Shown in pieces: positions 6,944 through 15,703 of a DNA stretch of 42,006 bases; positions within the stretch are counted from its first letter, which is position 1, and the number at the start of each line of letters is the position of its first letter. The DNA lies in the NCBI RefSeq assembly GCF_014697625.1, contig NZ_JACJSG010000062.1:1-42006 (forward strand). The letters are read 5' to 3'. This stretch comes from Anabaena azotica FACHB-119. Lineage in GTDB: Bacteria > Cyanobacteriota > Cyanobacteriia > Cyanobacteriales > Nostocaceae. The position numbers and the translations under genes were made by a program. The notes beneath the pieces are model-generated. The model was not told where the DNA came from. It saw nothing but the letters and a program-made list of their open reading frames with translations, and ran no database searches.

Positions 6944-7894
6944 ATGAAGTATAGACAATTAGGCAACAGCGAGTTGCGTATTTCCGAAATTAGTCTCGGT
7001 TCCTGGTTAACTTACGGAGGTGGCGTTGAGCAACAAAATGCTCAGGCTTGTATACACAAAGCTTTTGATGTGGGAATTAACTTTATTGACACGGCAAATG
7101 TATATGCAACCGGAGGGGCTGAGTCCTTTTTGGGTGATGTATTACAAGGGGTGGAGCGCTCCGAGTATGTTTTAGCAACCAAAGTTTTCTTTCCTATGTC
7201 AGCTACAGACCGAGGGCTTTCAGCATCTCAAATCCGAAAACAAATTGATGCTTCCTTAAAACGATTGCGTACTGATTACGTTGATTTGTACCAATGCCAT
7301 CGCTATGACTCGAACACGCCCTTAGAGGAAACAATGACGACATTGACCGAGGTCGTTCGTCAGGGAAAAGCTCGGTATATCGGCTTTAGCGAGTGGACTC
7401 CAGCACAAATTCAAGCTGCACTGAATTTGCCTGATGTTGAACGCTTTGTGTCTAGCCAACCTCAGTATTCTATGCTGTGGCGTAAACCAGAAGCTGAGGT
7501 GTTTCCATTATGTGCAGCTAATGGCATTGGTCAGATTGTTTGGTCGCCGTTAGCTCAAGGTGTACTTACTGGCAAATATCAACCAGGACAAGCTCCACCT
7601 CAAGATTCTCGTGCTGCTAACGATAAGATGAACTCATTTTTGTTGGAAGAGTTGTTTAACGAACGCACACTAGCAGCAGTACAGAAACTCAAGCCAATTG
7701 CCCAAGATTTGGGATTAAGTATGCCACAATTAGCTCTGGCTTGGATATTAAAAGATGAGCGCGTTTCTTCTGCCATTATTGGTGCTAGTCGTCCAGATCA
7801 AATTGTTGATAACGCTGCGGCATCAGGCGTGCAGTTAGATGCTGATGTATTGGCAGCTATTGACCAAATATTGGCATCAGTCGTTCAAAGGTAA
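6944..7894 (+). CDS. Aldo/keto reductase, voltage-gated K+ channel beta/YghZ-like group
   Basis: 316 residues from ATG 6944; an in-frame ATG at 6914 would add ten residues, but the family normally begins MKYRQLG as here. The catalytic tetrad of the superfamily is present: D49 (NFIDTANVY), Y54, K80 (ATKVF) and H119 (YQCHRYD). The NADPH-binding end SSAIIGASRPDQIVDNAAA is also intact. It reduces carbonyl substrates with NADPH; the physiological substrate cannot be told. It ends 60 bases before a GC-rich hairpin at 7955. Confidence 0.9.
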   Translation: MKYRQLGNSELRISEISLGSWLTYGGGVEQQNAQACIHKAFDVGINFIDTANVYATGGAESFLGDVLQGVERSEYVLATKVFFPMSATDRGLSASQIRKQIDASLKRLRTDYVDLYQCHRYDSNTPLEETMTTLTEVVRQGKARYIGFSEWTPAQIQAALNLPDVERFVSSQPQYSMLWRKPEAEVFPLCAANGIGQIVWSPLAQGVLTGKYQPGQAPPQDSRAANDKMNSFLLEELFNERTLAAVQKLKPIAQDLGLSMPQLALAWILKDERVSSAIIGASRPDQIVDNAAASGVQLDADVLAAIDQILASVVQR

Positions 7895-7954
7895 GAAAAA
7901 CAGCTAACTATCAAAACAACCTCAAAAACTTTATCGGCTCATCTTAGAATGTAG

Positions 7955-7981
7955 AATCCCCGCCCTAAAAGTGCGGGGATT
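7955..7981. terminator. GC-rich hairpin; terminator or IS200/IS605-type end
   Basis: Perfect 9-bp stem AATCCCCGC (7955-7963) / GCGGGGATT (7973-7981) with a nine-base loop, 60 bases after the reductase stop. It lacks a T run, so intrinsic termination is uncertain. The sequence with its TGTCAA tail resembles the right-end hairpins of IS200/IS605 elements in cyanobacteria; no tnpA or tnpB is present, so if so it is a scar. Confidence 0.5.
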
Positions 7982-8099
7982 GTCAACTTTGCTTCTTTAA
8001 TACTGCTGTGGTTATATTCCTGAGCAGGCTTGCTTTCGCCTTACTCAGCCCACCACATATTGCTTAAAGTCCCAATCCAATGGTATTTGAACGACAATC

Positions 8100-8423
8100 A
8101 TGAGTACCTCTGTTTTCCATCCCAAAGATCCAGACTTCCATTCATCTATTCAGGAAAACCTAAAACAGCTTTCCGCTCAGTTAGGATCTCCTTTGGACGA
8201 ATCATCTGTCATGGAAATATACCAGGATGCGTGTGATTTACTGAGCCACCTTTCTCCATCACTTCTTACTCTGGCCCGCGTTGCCGGAACATTATTGGTT
8301 TACCGGGTCAAAGACACAGAAGTAGAAGAATCCAAGTGGTTCAGCAGCCAGGTAAAACAATGTCTAGACGAAGAAGAAGTTGAGGAGTTGATTGAATCTA
8401 TATCTCGCACTGATGCTTTGTAA
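8100..8423 (+). CDS. Hypothetical 107-residue protein
   Basis: Soluble, mostly helical by composition. ATG 8100 to TAA 8421-8423. There are two helical blocks (SIQENLKQLSAQLG, and VMEIYQDACDLLSHLSPSLL) and an acidic C-terminal helix (QCLDEEEVEELIESISR). No signal peptide or membrane segment. Not recognised, and no clear ribosome binding site. It stands alone between the reductase and a small minus-strand gene. Confidence 0.5.
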   Translation: MSTSVFHPKDPDFHSSIQENLKQLSAQLGSPLDESSVMEIYQDACDLLSHLSPSLLTLARVAGTLLVYRVKDTEVEESKWFSSQVKQCLDEEEVEELIESISRTDAL

Positions 8424-8586
8424 TCGCTGAAAAAGCGAGAGTCTCGTCTTCTCCATAATGATGAACGCAGAAAATTACTACAAATATAAAGCGTGTTCCT
8501 AGCGACATCGCCCCAGATGGTAGTCGCTGCGGCGGTCGTGCTGCCAGTGAAAGACCAGGAGGCAGAAGACACGCGAAGCGATCGCA

Positions 8587-8760
8587 TTACCCACGACAAT
8601 CATTACCATACAAAACTTGCTGCTTACCATTAGGAGTGGAGCGAACGCACCATCCTTGTGTTGTAGCCTGCCATTGGCGGTAAGCCGTTGCCACCGCCAA
8701 TATTAAGACCACCCCGATTCCTACAGTTAGCGCTACTCGTAAAGGGCGAATGCTTTTCAT
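8587..8760 (-). CDS. Small single-pass membrane or secreted protein
   Basis: 57 residues from the ATG at 8760; a TTG further upstream at 8781 is possible but less likely. A basic start (MKSIRPLR) leads into one hydrophobic segment (VALTVGIGVVLILAVATAY, about residues 9-27), followed by a short tail with two cysteines (GWCVRSTPNGK and YGNDCRG). The tail would be outside the cytoplasmic membrane, where the cysteines could form a disulfide. Function unknown. Confidence 0.5.
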   Translation of the reverse strand: MKSIRPLRVALTVGIGVVLILAVATAYRQWQATTQGWCVRSTPNGKQQVLYGNDCRG

Positions 8761-9094
8761 ACGTATTCTTTTTGTCCGCAATCAACTTGTTGCTGACGTT
8801 TTTTGATAAAGGTATAGAATTTATTCAATTTACCAACGCTAAAGGAATTACGGTAGAGACTGCGCGGCGTTAGGGATGGGAACGAGTTCTGAAATGTTTC
8901 TGGTTTACTTTTCATAATTTGGCTGATGATTGTAGTCCTAGCTTACGGTCATAAACTAGAGTGTAGTGATGGACATTCCTTGCAGGCGATCGCAATAAAT
9001 GTTATGGCTCTAGCTCAGAATCTTGTGCGGCAGTCCGTAAAAGTGGATACTCAAAGTGTATCCAGCGTCAACGCTTGCTTTCACTAATCCTGCC
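8761..9094 (+). other. Intergenic region before the motif-sharing gene cluster
   Basis: 334 bases, no credible gene apart from a weak in-frame GTG extension of the next gene at 9056. A short inverted repeat GGATAC (9045-9050) / GTATCC (9058-9063) lies 30 bases before the ATG at 9095. A HIP1 site is at about 8987. The promoter of the cluster is presumably here but no clear -35/-10 pair was identified. Confidence 0.4.
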
Positions 9095-11188
9095 ATGACC
9101 AAAGACTTCTCACACCAAAACCTCAGAGGTCGCTCATTCAAAAATCAAAACCTTGTTGGGGCAAACTTTAGTGGTGCAGATATTCGTTCTTGCAATTTTA
9201 GTGGAGCAAATTTAACAGGAGCAAACTTCAGTGGTGTGCAAGCTGGATTGGAACCACATTGGAAATGCTTGTGGATCGTAATTTCTTTTCTCACAGCAAT
9301 TTTGTGGGGAGTGGTATCTCAAAGAAATAATGCCGTAACAGCAATAATGCTGAGTTTTTATATACAAGATTCTTTTGGAATTTTGGCTTCTTTAATTACA
9401 GGTTTGACTGTTTTAGTTATATTAAGCTTCTTTTTTACAATAACCCGATATTACGGACTAACATTTAGTTTAGCAATTGTATCTGCAATAGTTAGCATAA
9501 CTGTATTTCCTTTTTTGATAGATCAGCACATTAAAAACACTTTGGGAACTGTAGGTACTGCCTTAATTGGAACCGTAGTTATATCACTACTTTTATCTAT
9601 TATTTTAACTTTAGCTGGAGTTGTAGCAGGTAGAAAATTAATCTTTACAGTTTTTATTTTGGCATTATTTGTGATTATTGCTCCATTTTTCAATACAGTA
9701 TGGACTCTAACAATGCCCTTTATCAACATGGTTGATGATATGGGAGTGAATAACTTTTTAGCATTTGTATTAGAGAATATCCAGTTTGAAAATGGAAGTA
9801 ATCCTATTTTAGGCTCTATTTTTGTAGCGTTAATCGGAGGAATTATATCTTGGAGAGCTTTACTTAAAGATGAAAATTTTAATTCTATTTTAAAAATAGC
9901 TTTATTTTTTGCAACAATGGGAGGGACAAACTTTCGCAGAGCTAATCTAACAGATGCTAATTTTACTCAAGCAACACTTAAAAGTACAAATTTTACGGGG
10001 GCTGTTGTAACTCGTACCATCTGGTTGAACGCTAAAAAATTATTTTTAGCTCGTGTTGGAAAGATAATTTGGCTTAATAACTCACAAATCAGGCAGTTAT
10101 TAGTTACAGGGCAAGGGCAGAACCAAAACTTTGACTATCAAAATCTACGCACAGTCAACTTACAAGGCGCTAATCTAGCAGATGCCAGCTTCATCGGTGC
10201 AGACTTGAGCCATGCGAACCTACAAGATGCAGACTTAACCAGAGCCAAGCTTGTGCAAACGCAACTTGACGGCACAGACTTCACAGGCGCAACTCTCACG
10301 GGGGCATACATTGAAGATTGGAACATCACGACTGATACCAAGTTTGACGGAGTGCGCTGTGAATACGTTTATATGCGCCTGCCTACTCTAGACAACCCAG
10401 ATCCGCATCGTAAGCCTGACAATCGTCAGGAAGTATTTGCAGACGGGGAATTTGGCGATTTCATCAAGCCCATCTTCGATACACTCGACTTGTACCATAG
10501 CCAAGGGGTTGACCCCAGAGCGATCGCTATCTCGTTCAAGCAACTAGCCGAAAATCACCCAGAGGCAGATTTGCGGATTGTGGGAATGGAAGTGCGGGGT
10601 GAAGATAAATTTTTGCTCCGTGCCAAAACAGCGATCGCTGGCGATAAGTCTCAACTGAGTGCTGAGTATTTTGAGACTTACAACAAGCTGAAAGCTTTAC
10701 CAAAAGAAGATTTAATATTTTTATTAGCTCAACAAGATGGGCAAATTCAAAGTTTAGAAGTAGCATTTAAAACAGTAAATCAAGGTTTAATTGCCGTGTC
10801 AGAAACACCTAAAAGAGTTGTCAACAATTACTTACAACAAGCTCAAATCGCAGGCGGTCTAGTCAACGCCGACACCGTAAACGCAAACCAAATCGGCGGC
10901 AACATCACCAACTACAACCCAGAGCAAAAGCAGAACCTCGCCCAAGCCGCAGCAGAGATTCAGCAGCTTCTCAACCAACTAAGCCAGACCTACCCCACAA
11001 CTACGACATCACAGAAAATGACCGTTGTGGCTAAGGCTGTAGATGAAATTGAGCGTAACCCAACGTTGAAAGCACGGGTGATTGGTGCGTTGAAGGCTGG
11101 GGGAACCGAAGCGTTGAAGGAGTTAATCGATAATCCTTTGATTAATATACTGCTGGCATCAATCGACGGGTGGCAGGATGCGGAGTAA
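9095..11188 (+). CDS. Pentapeptide-repeat protein with membrane block and shared prion-like motif
   Basis: 697 residues from ATG 9095 (a GTG at 9056 would add 13). Order: pentapeptide repeats at about 20-48 (ANFSG, CNFSG, ANLTG); a block of six or seven hydrophobic segments at about 57-275; more pentapeptide repeats at about 277-303 and 345-405 (ANLTDANF, ANLADASF, ADLSHANL); a domain starting YIEDWNITTDTKFDG that is shared with the next gene; a helical linker; the motif GGLVNADTVNANQIGGNI at 587-604; and a helical tail (NLAQAAAEIQQLLNQL... ending IDGWQDAE). The tail is nearly identical to that of the hydrolase at 14364. The membrane block is visibly more AT-rich than the repeats around it, as if inserted. 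In the cluster model this would be a membrane-acting effector or anchor; that is inference. Confidence 0.85.
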   Translation: MTKDFSHQNLRGRSFKNQNLVGANFSGADIRSCNFSGANLTGANFSGVQAGLEPHWKCLWIVISFLTAILWGVVSQRNNAVTAIMLSFYIQDSFGILASLITGLTVLVILSFFFTITRYYGLTFSLAIVSAIVSITVFPFLIDQHIKNTLGTVGTALIGTVVISLLLSIILTLAGVVAGRKLIFTVFILALFVIIAPFFNTVWTLTMPFINMVDDMGVNNFLAFVLENIQFENGSNPILGSIFVALIGGIISWRALLKDENFNSILKIALFFATMGGTNFRRANLTDANFTQATLKSTNFTGAVVTRTIWLNAKKLFLARVGKIIWLNNSQIRQLLVTGQGQNQNFDYQNLRTVNLQGANLADASFIGADLSHANLQDADLTRAKLVQTQLDGTDFTGATLTGAYIEDWNITTDTKFDGVRCEYVYMRLPTLDNPDPHRKPDNRQEVFADGEFGDFIKPIFDTLDLYHSQGVDPRAIAISFKQLAENHPEADLRIVGMEVRGEDKFLLRAKTAIAGDKSQLSAEYFETYNKLKALPKEDLIFLLAQQDGQIQSLEVAFKTVNQGLIAVSETPKRVVNNYLQQAQIAGGLVNADTVNANQIGGNITNYNPEQKQNLAQAAAEIQQLLNQLSQTYPTTTTSQKMTVVAKAVDEIERNPTLKARVIGALKAGGTEALKELIDNPLINILLASIDGWQDAE

Positions 11189-11225
11189 TTTGTTGGCAAC
11201 AGATGAGCATAGGGGTTAACCAGCG

Positions 11226-12230
11226 ATGGCGAATAAGGAGCATCTAGCAATATTTGAAAAAGGCATTGATTATTGGAATAGATGGAGAAGAGAAAATCCT
11301 AGTATAAGGCCAGATTTAAGCGAAGCCTTAATTAATGATTTTGACTTTAGTGGGATTAACTTTAGTCAAGTCGATTTAAGTGGAGCAAAGCTAATTGATG
11401 CTGTTTTTAATAATACTAACTTTAGCCAAGCTTATTTAAGTGAAACCAATTTTAGCAGATCAATTCTTATGGGTGCTAACCTTAGCCGAACTATTTTGAA
11501 TGAAGCAATTTTAAATAAATCTGATTTTACTGGTTCTAATTTTCAATGGGCTTACATGGTAAGAACTAGAGCGTTGGATACCAATTTTAGCGGAGCAAAC
11601 TTAACAGGCGTTTGTATAGAAGACTGGCATATCAATAGCAGTACACAATTAGATGGTGTGATTTGTAACTATGTTTATCGTCGGCAAAAGAAGCGAGAAC
11701 GCTATCCCAGCAGTGGTAATTTTGCCCCTGGAGAATTTGCTAAACTTTTCCAAAAGTCTTTAGAAACTGTTGACCTAATCTTTCGTAACGGTATCGACTG
11801 GGATGCTTTCGCCTACTCCTTCAAAAAATTAGAAGTTGAAAACCAAGGTGGACAATTGGATGTCCAAAGCATTGAAAAAAAAGGTGATGGTGTTCTTTTA
11901 GTCAGAGTAGCTGTTGCCCCTGATGCAGATAAAGCCAAAATTTACAACGACTTCATGCAGGGGTATGAATTTGCGGCTAAGACATTGGAAGCGCAGTACC
12001 AAGCAAGACTAGAAGATAAAGACAAAGTAATTGTTAGGCAAGAAGCACAAATTAATCGTCTGTTTGACATAGTGGAACAACAAGGATCGGTTCAAAAAGC
12101 ACTAGCAGAAAATCCAAGGAAAGTTTCTAACACAAATATAATAAATTCTCAGTTGGCCAGTGGACTGGTGGATGCGATTAATGTTGAATCACAGCAGATA
12201 GGTGGTAATATTCATAACAACAATGCTTAA
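11226..12230 (+). CDS. Soluble pentapeptide-repeat protein with C-terminal shared motif
   Basis: 334 residues. After an N-terminal helix (EHLAIFEKGIDYWNRWRREN) come about 18 pentapeptide units from residue 38 to 135 (FDFSG, INFSQ, VDLSG, AKLID and so on), forming a right-handed quadrilateral beta-helix. The central domain CIEDWHINSSTQLDGVICNY to about residue 250 matches the one in the preceding gene. A coiled-coil-like linker (YQARLEDKDKVIVRQEAQIN) leads to the shared motif SGLVDAINVESQQIGGNI at 312-329, almost at the C-terminus. It starts 37 bases after the preceding gene and ends 18 bases before the NACHT gene, so the three look like one operon. It lacks the helical tail that follows the motif in two other members. 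Confidence 0.85.
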   Translation: MANKEHLAIFEKGIDYWNRWRRENPSIRPDLSEALINDFDFSGINFSQVDLSGAKLIDAVFNNTNFSQAYLSETNFSRSILMGANLSRTILNEAILNKSDFTGSNFQWAYMVRTRALDTNFSGANLTGVCIEDWHINSSTQLDGVICNYVYRRQKKRERYPSSGNFAPGEFAKLFQKSLETVDLIFRNGIDWDAFAYSFKKLEVENQGGQLDVQSIEKKGDGVLLVRVAVAPDADKAKIYNDFMQGYEFAAKTLEAQYQARLEDKDKVIVRQEAQINRLFDIVEQQGSVQKALAENPRKVSNTNIINSQLASGLVDAINVESQQIGGNIHNNNA

Positions 12231-12248
12231 ACCTGCCCGAACTAACCC

Positions 12249-14162
12249 ATGCCGGACGCAGAAGACCCGAAGCAAGTCAATAATAACGACTTACGTAATG
12301 CCCAGCTTGGTGGCGGGTTGATTAATGCTGAGAATGTTAACGCTGGGCGAATCGGCGGGGACATCTGGAATTTTTTCTTTGGGCAGCAGACAACACCAGT
12401 AGGCGACCCTGCTAGATCAAAGAATGAGCGTATACTACTAAGCGCAGTCAAGGAAGAAGTGACTTTGCGGTTAAGCCAATCTCTACACAATGTCGTGCTG
12501 ATCAATTTAGGGAAGGAGTCACAACGCCAGCAGGTAAAACGCCCTTGGGATGCACAAATAAAAATTGGTTTAAAGCCGGCTGAACCTCTCCCAGACACGA
12601 CAACAATTTTGCAAGTCTTTGACTCTCAAGAAATAGCAGGTAAGCTTTTAATTTTGGGTGAACCAGGGTCAGGTAAAACTACCACACTCTTAGAACTGGC
12701 TAAAGAATTAATTAAACGTGCAGAGGAACAGCCTGATTATCCCGTACCAGTGTTGTTTAACTTGTCTTCATGGAAAGATGGCCAACAATCCATAACTGAT
12801 TGGTTAATGGCTGAACTTAAATCTAATTATGGTGTCTCAAAAAATCTTGGTCAAGAATGGGTAGACAATCACCAATTACTACCGTTGCTTGATGGGTTAG
12901 ATGAACTTGAGCCACAGCGTCAAGAATTTTGCGTCCGTGCAATTAATCAGTTTTTAGTAGGCGAAAATAGACCGCTTTCTCTAGTTGTTTGTAGTCGGAT
13001 TGAGGAATATAGTAACTACGCAACTCAGTTACAGCTTAACGGTGCTATCTACTTACAGCCTTTAACCAACACTCAAATTTGTGATTATCTAACGTCTATA
13101 AATTATATAGAACTGTGGTCAACTATCAGTAACGACTTAGATTTACTAGAGTTAGTTAAAACTCCCTTATTACTTAGCGTTACTGTTCTAGCATCTCAAG
13201 AGATAGCTGTTGAACAATGGCAGCGTTTGGACTCTACATCCGACCGGATTCAGTATTTACTAAATGCCTATATAGGGCGGATGTTGACACGGGATATTGA
13301 CAGTAGGGCATATTTGAACAATAAAACTCCTAATCCTAGAAAAACGCAAATGTCGCTTGTTTGGTTAGCAGGGCAAATGCAGCGAGAATCAAAAACTGAG
13401 TTTTTAATTGAAGAAATACAGCCATCTTGGTTAAGCAATCAAGCTTTAAAGATATTGTATAAATTTATGCTAGGATTAATTATTGGTATATCTATAGCAA
13501 TAATATTTAAACTGTTATATCAAAATATTATTATTGGAATAATAGTAGGAATTGTTTTAGATGTCACTTATTGGTTGCCTTCACAAAAAATAGTTATTAT
13601 AAAAACGATATCCTTATTACAACTAAATAAAAGAAAATTATTGATTGGTTTGGCTGTGGGAATAAGTATTGCAATCTTTATATGCTCATTATTATTGATA
13701 TTATTACAGAGACATCAAGGGCAAATTTATATAATTATTATAGGTATAATGTTTCCTCTATTGACAGGTTTACTTTTGGGACAGCCTGATAAAAGTATAG
13801 AAAAAAATATAATGTCAAATCAAGGTATTCGGCAATCTGCACTTAATGCTTTTCTTTCAGCTTTAATTATAGGAACACCTATAGGACTTTTTGTAGCAAT
13901 AATTCATACCCCGATAGAAGGGGTAATTATCGGTATAACTTTTGGATTGATTTTTGGTTTAGTTGCTGGTGGAGATGCTACAATTCAACACTTTACCCTA
14001 CGCCTCATCCTTTACCTCAACGGCTACATCCCTTGGAACTATGCCCGTTTCCTCAACTACTGCACCGAACGTATGCTGCTACAGCGTGTCGGCGGCCGCT
14101 ACCGCTTCATTCACAAACTGCTGCAAGACCACTTCGCGCAAATGGAGTTTAAGCAAGATTAA
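12249..14162 (+). CDS. NACHT-domain NTPase with N-terminal shared motif and C-terminal membrane block
   Basis: 637 residues. The shared motif is at the N-terminus (NAQLGGGLINAENVNAGRIG, then GDIWN, residues 17-41). The NACHT NTPase follows: Walker A GEPGSGKTT at 137-145, Walker B LLPLLDGLDE at 210-219, and the sensor strand LSLVVCSR at 243-250. After a helical part come about eight hydrophobic segments (roughly 405-600), and a conserved end LLQRVGGRYRFIHKLLQDHF. NACHT proteins of this sort are NLR-like ATPases that oligomerise on sensing a trigger; several bacterial ones protect against phage. Here the place usually held by leucine-rich or WD repeats is a membrane block, so the trigger may be at the membrane. 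The membrane part is AT-rich compared with both ends, suggesting domain swapping. Confidence 0.9.
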   Translation: MPDAEDPKQVNNNDLRNAQLGGGLINAENVNAGRIGGDIWNFFFGQQTTPVGDPARSKNERILLSAVKEEVTLRLSQSLHNVVLINLGKESQRQQVKRPWDAQIKIGLKPAEPLPDTTTILQVFDSQEIAGKLLILGEPGSGKTTTLLELAKELIKRAEEQPDYPVPVLFNLSSWKDGQQSITDWLMAELKSNYGVSKNLGQEWVDNHQLLPLLDGLDELEPQRQEFCVRAINQFLVGENRPLSLVVCSRIEEYSNYATQLQLNGAIYLQPLTNTQICDYLTSINYIELWSTISNDLDLLELVKTPLLLSVTVLASQEIAVEQWQRLDSTSDRIQYLLNAYIGRMLTRDIDSRAYLNNKTPNPRKTQMSLVWLAGQMQRESKTEFLIEEIQPSWLSNQALKILYKFMLGLIIGISIAIIFKLLYQNIIIGIIVGIVLDVTYWLPSQKIVIIKTISLLQLNKRKLLIGLAVGISIAIFICSLLLILLQRHQGQIYIIIIGIMFPLLTGLLLGQPDKSIEKNIMSNQGIRQSALNAFLSALIIGTPIGLFVAIIHTPIEGVIIGITFGLIFGLVAGGDATIQHFTLRLILYLNGYIPWNYARFLNYCTERMLLQRVGGRYRFIHKLLQDHFAQMEFKQD

Positions 14163-14248
14163 GAAAGAATTTGCATCTGTTGAACTAAAAGACGAGAGTG
14201 ATATTATTTACAGTAATAATGCTTAAGCTTGCTCAAACAAACTAACCC

Positions 14249-14284
14249 ATGCCAGACTCCCAAAAACCAAAGCAAGTCAATTAA
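14249..14284 (+). pseudogene. Remnant of a motif-gene N-terminus between two cluster genes
   Basis: Twelve codons, MPDSQKPKQVN then TAA, match the N-termini of the NACHT genes at 12249 and 17907 (MPDxxDPKQVNNNDL) and stop just where those continue. The 35 bases upstream (CTAACCCATGCC at the junction) also match the spacer before 12249. Just before it, the frame DIIYSNNA-stop (about 14200-14226) resembles the C-terminal end NIHNNNA of the gene at 11226. The simplest reading is a copy that has lost nearly all its coding sequence. Confidence 0.6.
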
Positions 14285-14363
14285 TCTACCTTCCTAGCAA
14301 CAAAGTTAAGGTTAAGTACAGAATATTCAAGATAACAAAAACATTAAGGATTGAATCAATACG

Positions 14364-15563
14364 ATGCAAGGGCAATGGACAAGAAAAGCGAAAAATGGCC
14401 TCAACATTATATTTATTCATGGTATAAATTCTAGCAAGGATTGTTGGAGGCATGAGAATGGCTCTTACTGGCCTAATTTACTCAGAGATGAAAGTGAATT
14501 AGCTGATATTGGGATTTATGTATTTTCTTATCGGACTGGTATAAATACAGGTTTTTATAGCTTAAGCGATATTGTTGATTCTTTAAGAGAATACTTTTTA
14601 TTGGATGACTTAATTAGTAGCACAGGGGTTATATTTGTTTGTCATAGCATGGGAGGGATTGTAACAAGGCGGTTTCTCGTAAACCAACACTCAATGCTAG
14701 TTGAAAGAGGTCTGACCAAGATTGGTCTGTTTTTAGTAGCATCACCTTCTTTGGGTTCTGACTATGCAAATATGCTAGGGCTTCTATCAAGTGTTATGGG
14801 TCATACTCAAGCTAGCGCACTGAGATTTTCTCAAAGTAATGTGTGGCTCAATGATTTAGATAAAGATTTTATCAATCTCAGAACAAACAAGGATTTACAG
14901 ATTAGAGGCAAAGAGTTGATTGAAGATTTACCTCTATACGGAAAAGGATTGATTAAAAAACAAATTGTTGAACCTTTCTCTGGTGCAAAGTATTTTGGGA
15001 ACTCATTTAAGGTTCCCGGCTCAGATCACAGTACAATTGCAACTCCCGCCAATAGTGATGCAGTACAACATCGGTTACTGGTTCAATTTATTAAGGATTT
15101 TCTCCAAGAGGAAGTTCTGACCCCAAAGCCTGATGGGAGCTTGAAAGGACAGACAGAAAAACCAGAGCAAAGAATAAGTAAAAAAACTTCTACTTTTAAT
15201 TTGCAGGGCGCTCAATTCGGTGGTGGTCTAGTCAATGCCGACACTGTAAATGCAGGACAAATCGGTGGCAACATCACCAACTACAACCCGGAGCAAAAGC
15301 AGAACCTTGCCCAAGCCGCAGCAGAAATTCAGCAGCTTCTTAACCAACTGAGTCAAATATACCCGACGACTACGACATCGCAAAAAATGACTGTCGTGGC
15401 TAGAGCAATGGATGAGATTGAGAGTAACCCGACATTGAAAGCAGAGGTGATTGGTGCATTGAAGTCTGGGAGAACGAAAGCATTTAAAGAGTTAATCGAC
15501 CATCCTTTGGTAAATGTGTTTATGGCTGCTGTAGAAGGTTGGCAAGATACTGGGGAATTTTAG
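14364..15563 (+). CDS. Alpha/beta hydrolase (lipase-like) with C-terminal shared motif
   Basis: 399 residues. The N-terminal 250 residues form an alpha/beta hydrolase related to the lipase/PGAP1-like esterases: oxyanion-hole strand IIFIHGINSS (15-24), nucleophile elbow VCHSMGG with S95, the strand GLFLVASPSLGSDYA, and the catalytic His in GSDHSTIATP (H222). A charged linker leads to the shared motif GGLVNADTVNAGQIGGNI at 287-304, followed by the helical tail NLAQAAAEIQQLLNQLSQ through EGWQDTGEF. Motif plus tail match the gene at 9095 almost base for base. Within the cluster this is the clearest enzyme effector candidate; a lipid ester or thioester substrate would fit a membrane-damaging role, but the substrate is unknown. 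The acid residue of the triad was not assigned. Confidence 0.85.
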   Translation: MQGQWTRKAKNGLNIIFIHGINSSKDCWRHENGSYWPNLLRDESELADIGIYVFSYRTGINTGFYSLSDIVDSLREYFLLDDLISSTGVIFVCHSMGGIVTRRFLVNQHSMLVERGLTKIGLFLVASPSLGSDYANMLGLLSSVMGHTQASALRFSQSNVWLNDLDKDFINLRTNKDLQIRGKELIEDLPLYGKGLIKKQIVEPFSGAKYFGNSFKVPGSDHSTIATPANSDAVQHRLLVQFIKDFLQEEVLTPKPDGSLKGQTEKPEQRISKKTSTFNLQGAQFGGGLVNADTVNAGQIGGNITNYNPEQKQNLAQAAAEIQQLLNQLSQIYPTTTTSQKMTVVARAMDEIESNPTLKAEVIGALKSGRTKAFKELIDHPLVNVFMAAVEGWQDTGEF

Positions 15564-15703
15564 AAGCTGAACTTAGCTTAAGCGTAGTGAAGATTGAGGT
15601 GAAATAATATCTGTTTTAACTTAGTCTCTGAATAATACATTTAATGAAAATACAATTTTTATTAAATGTATGTCAAATAATTATTTAAAAATTAGATTTA
15701 CTT

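Noticed and set aside
13963..14226. Plus-strand frame of 87 codons at the end of the membrane NACHT gene
   Set aside because: Most of it is an out-of-frame shadow of the NACHT gene. Only its last codons, after the NACHT stop, were kept as part of the remnant evidence.
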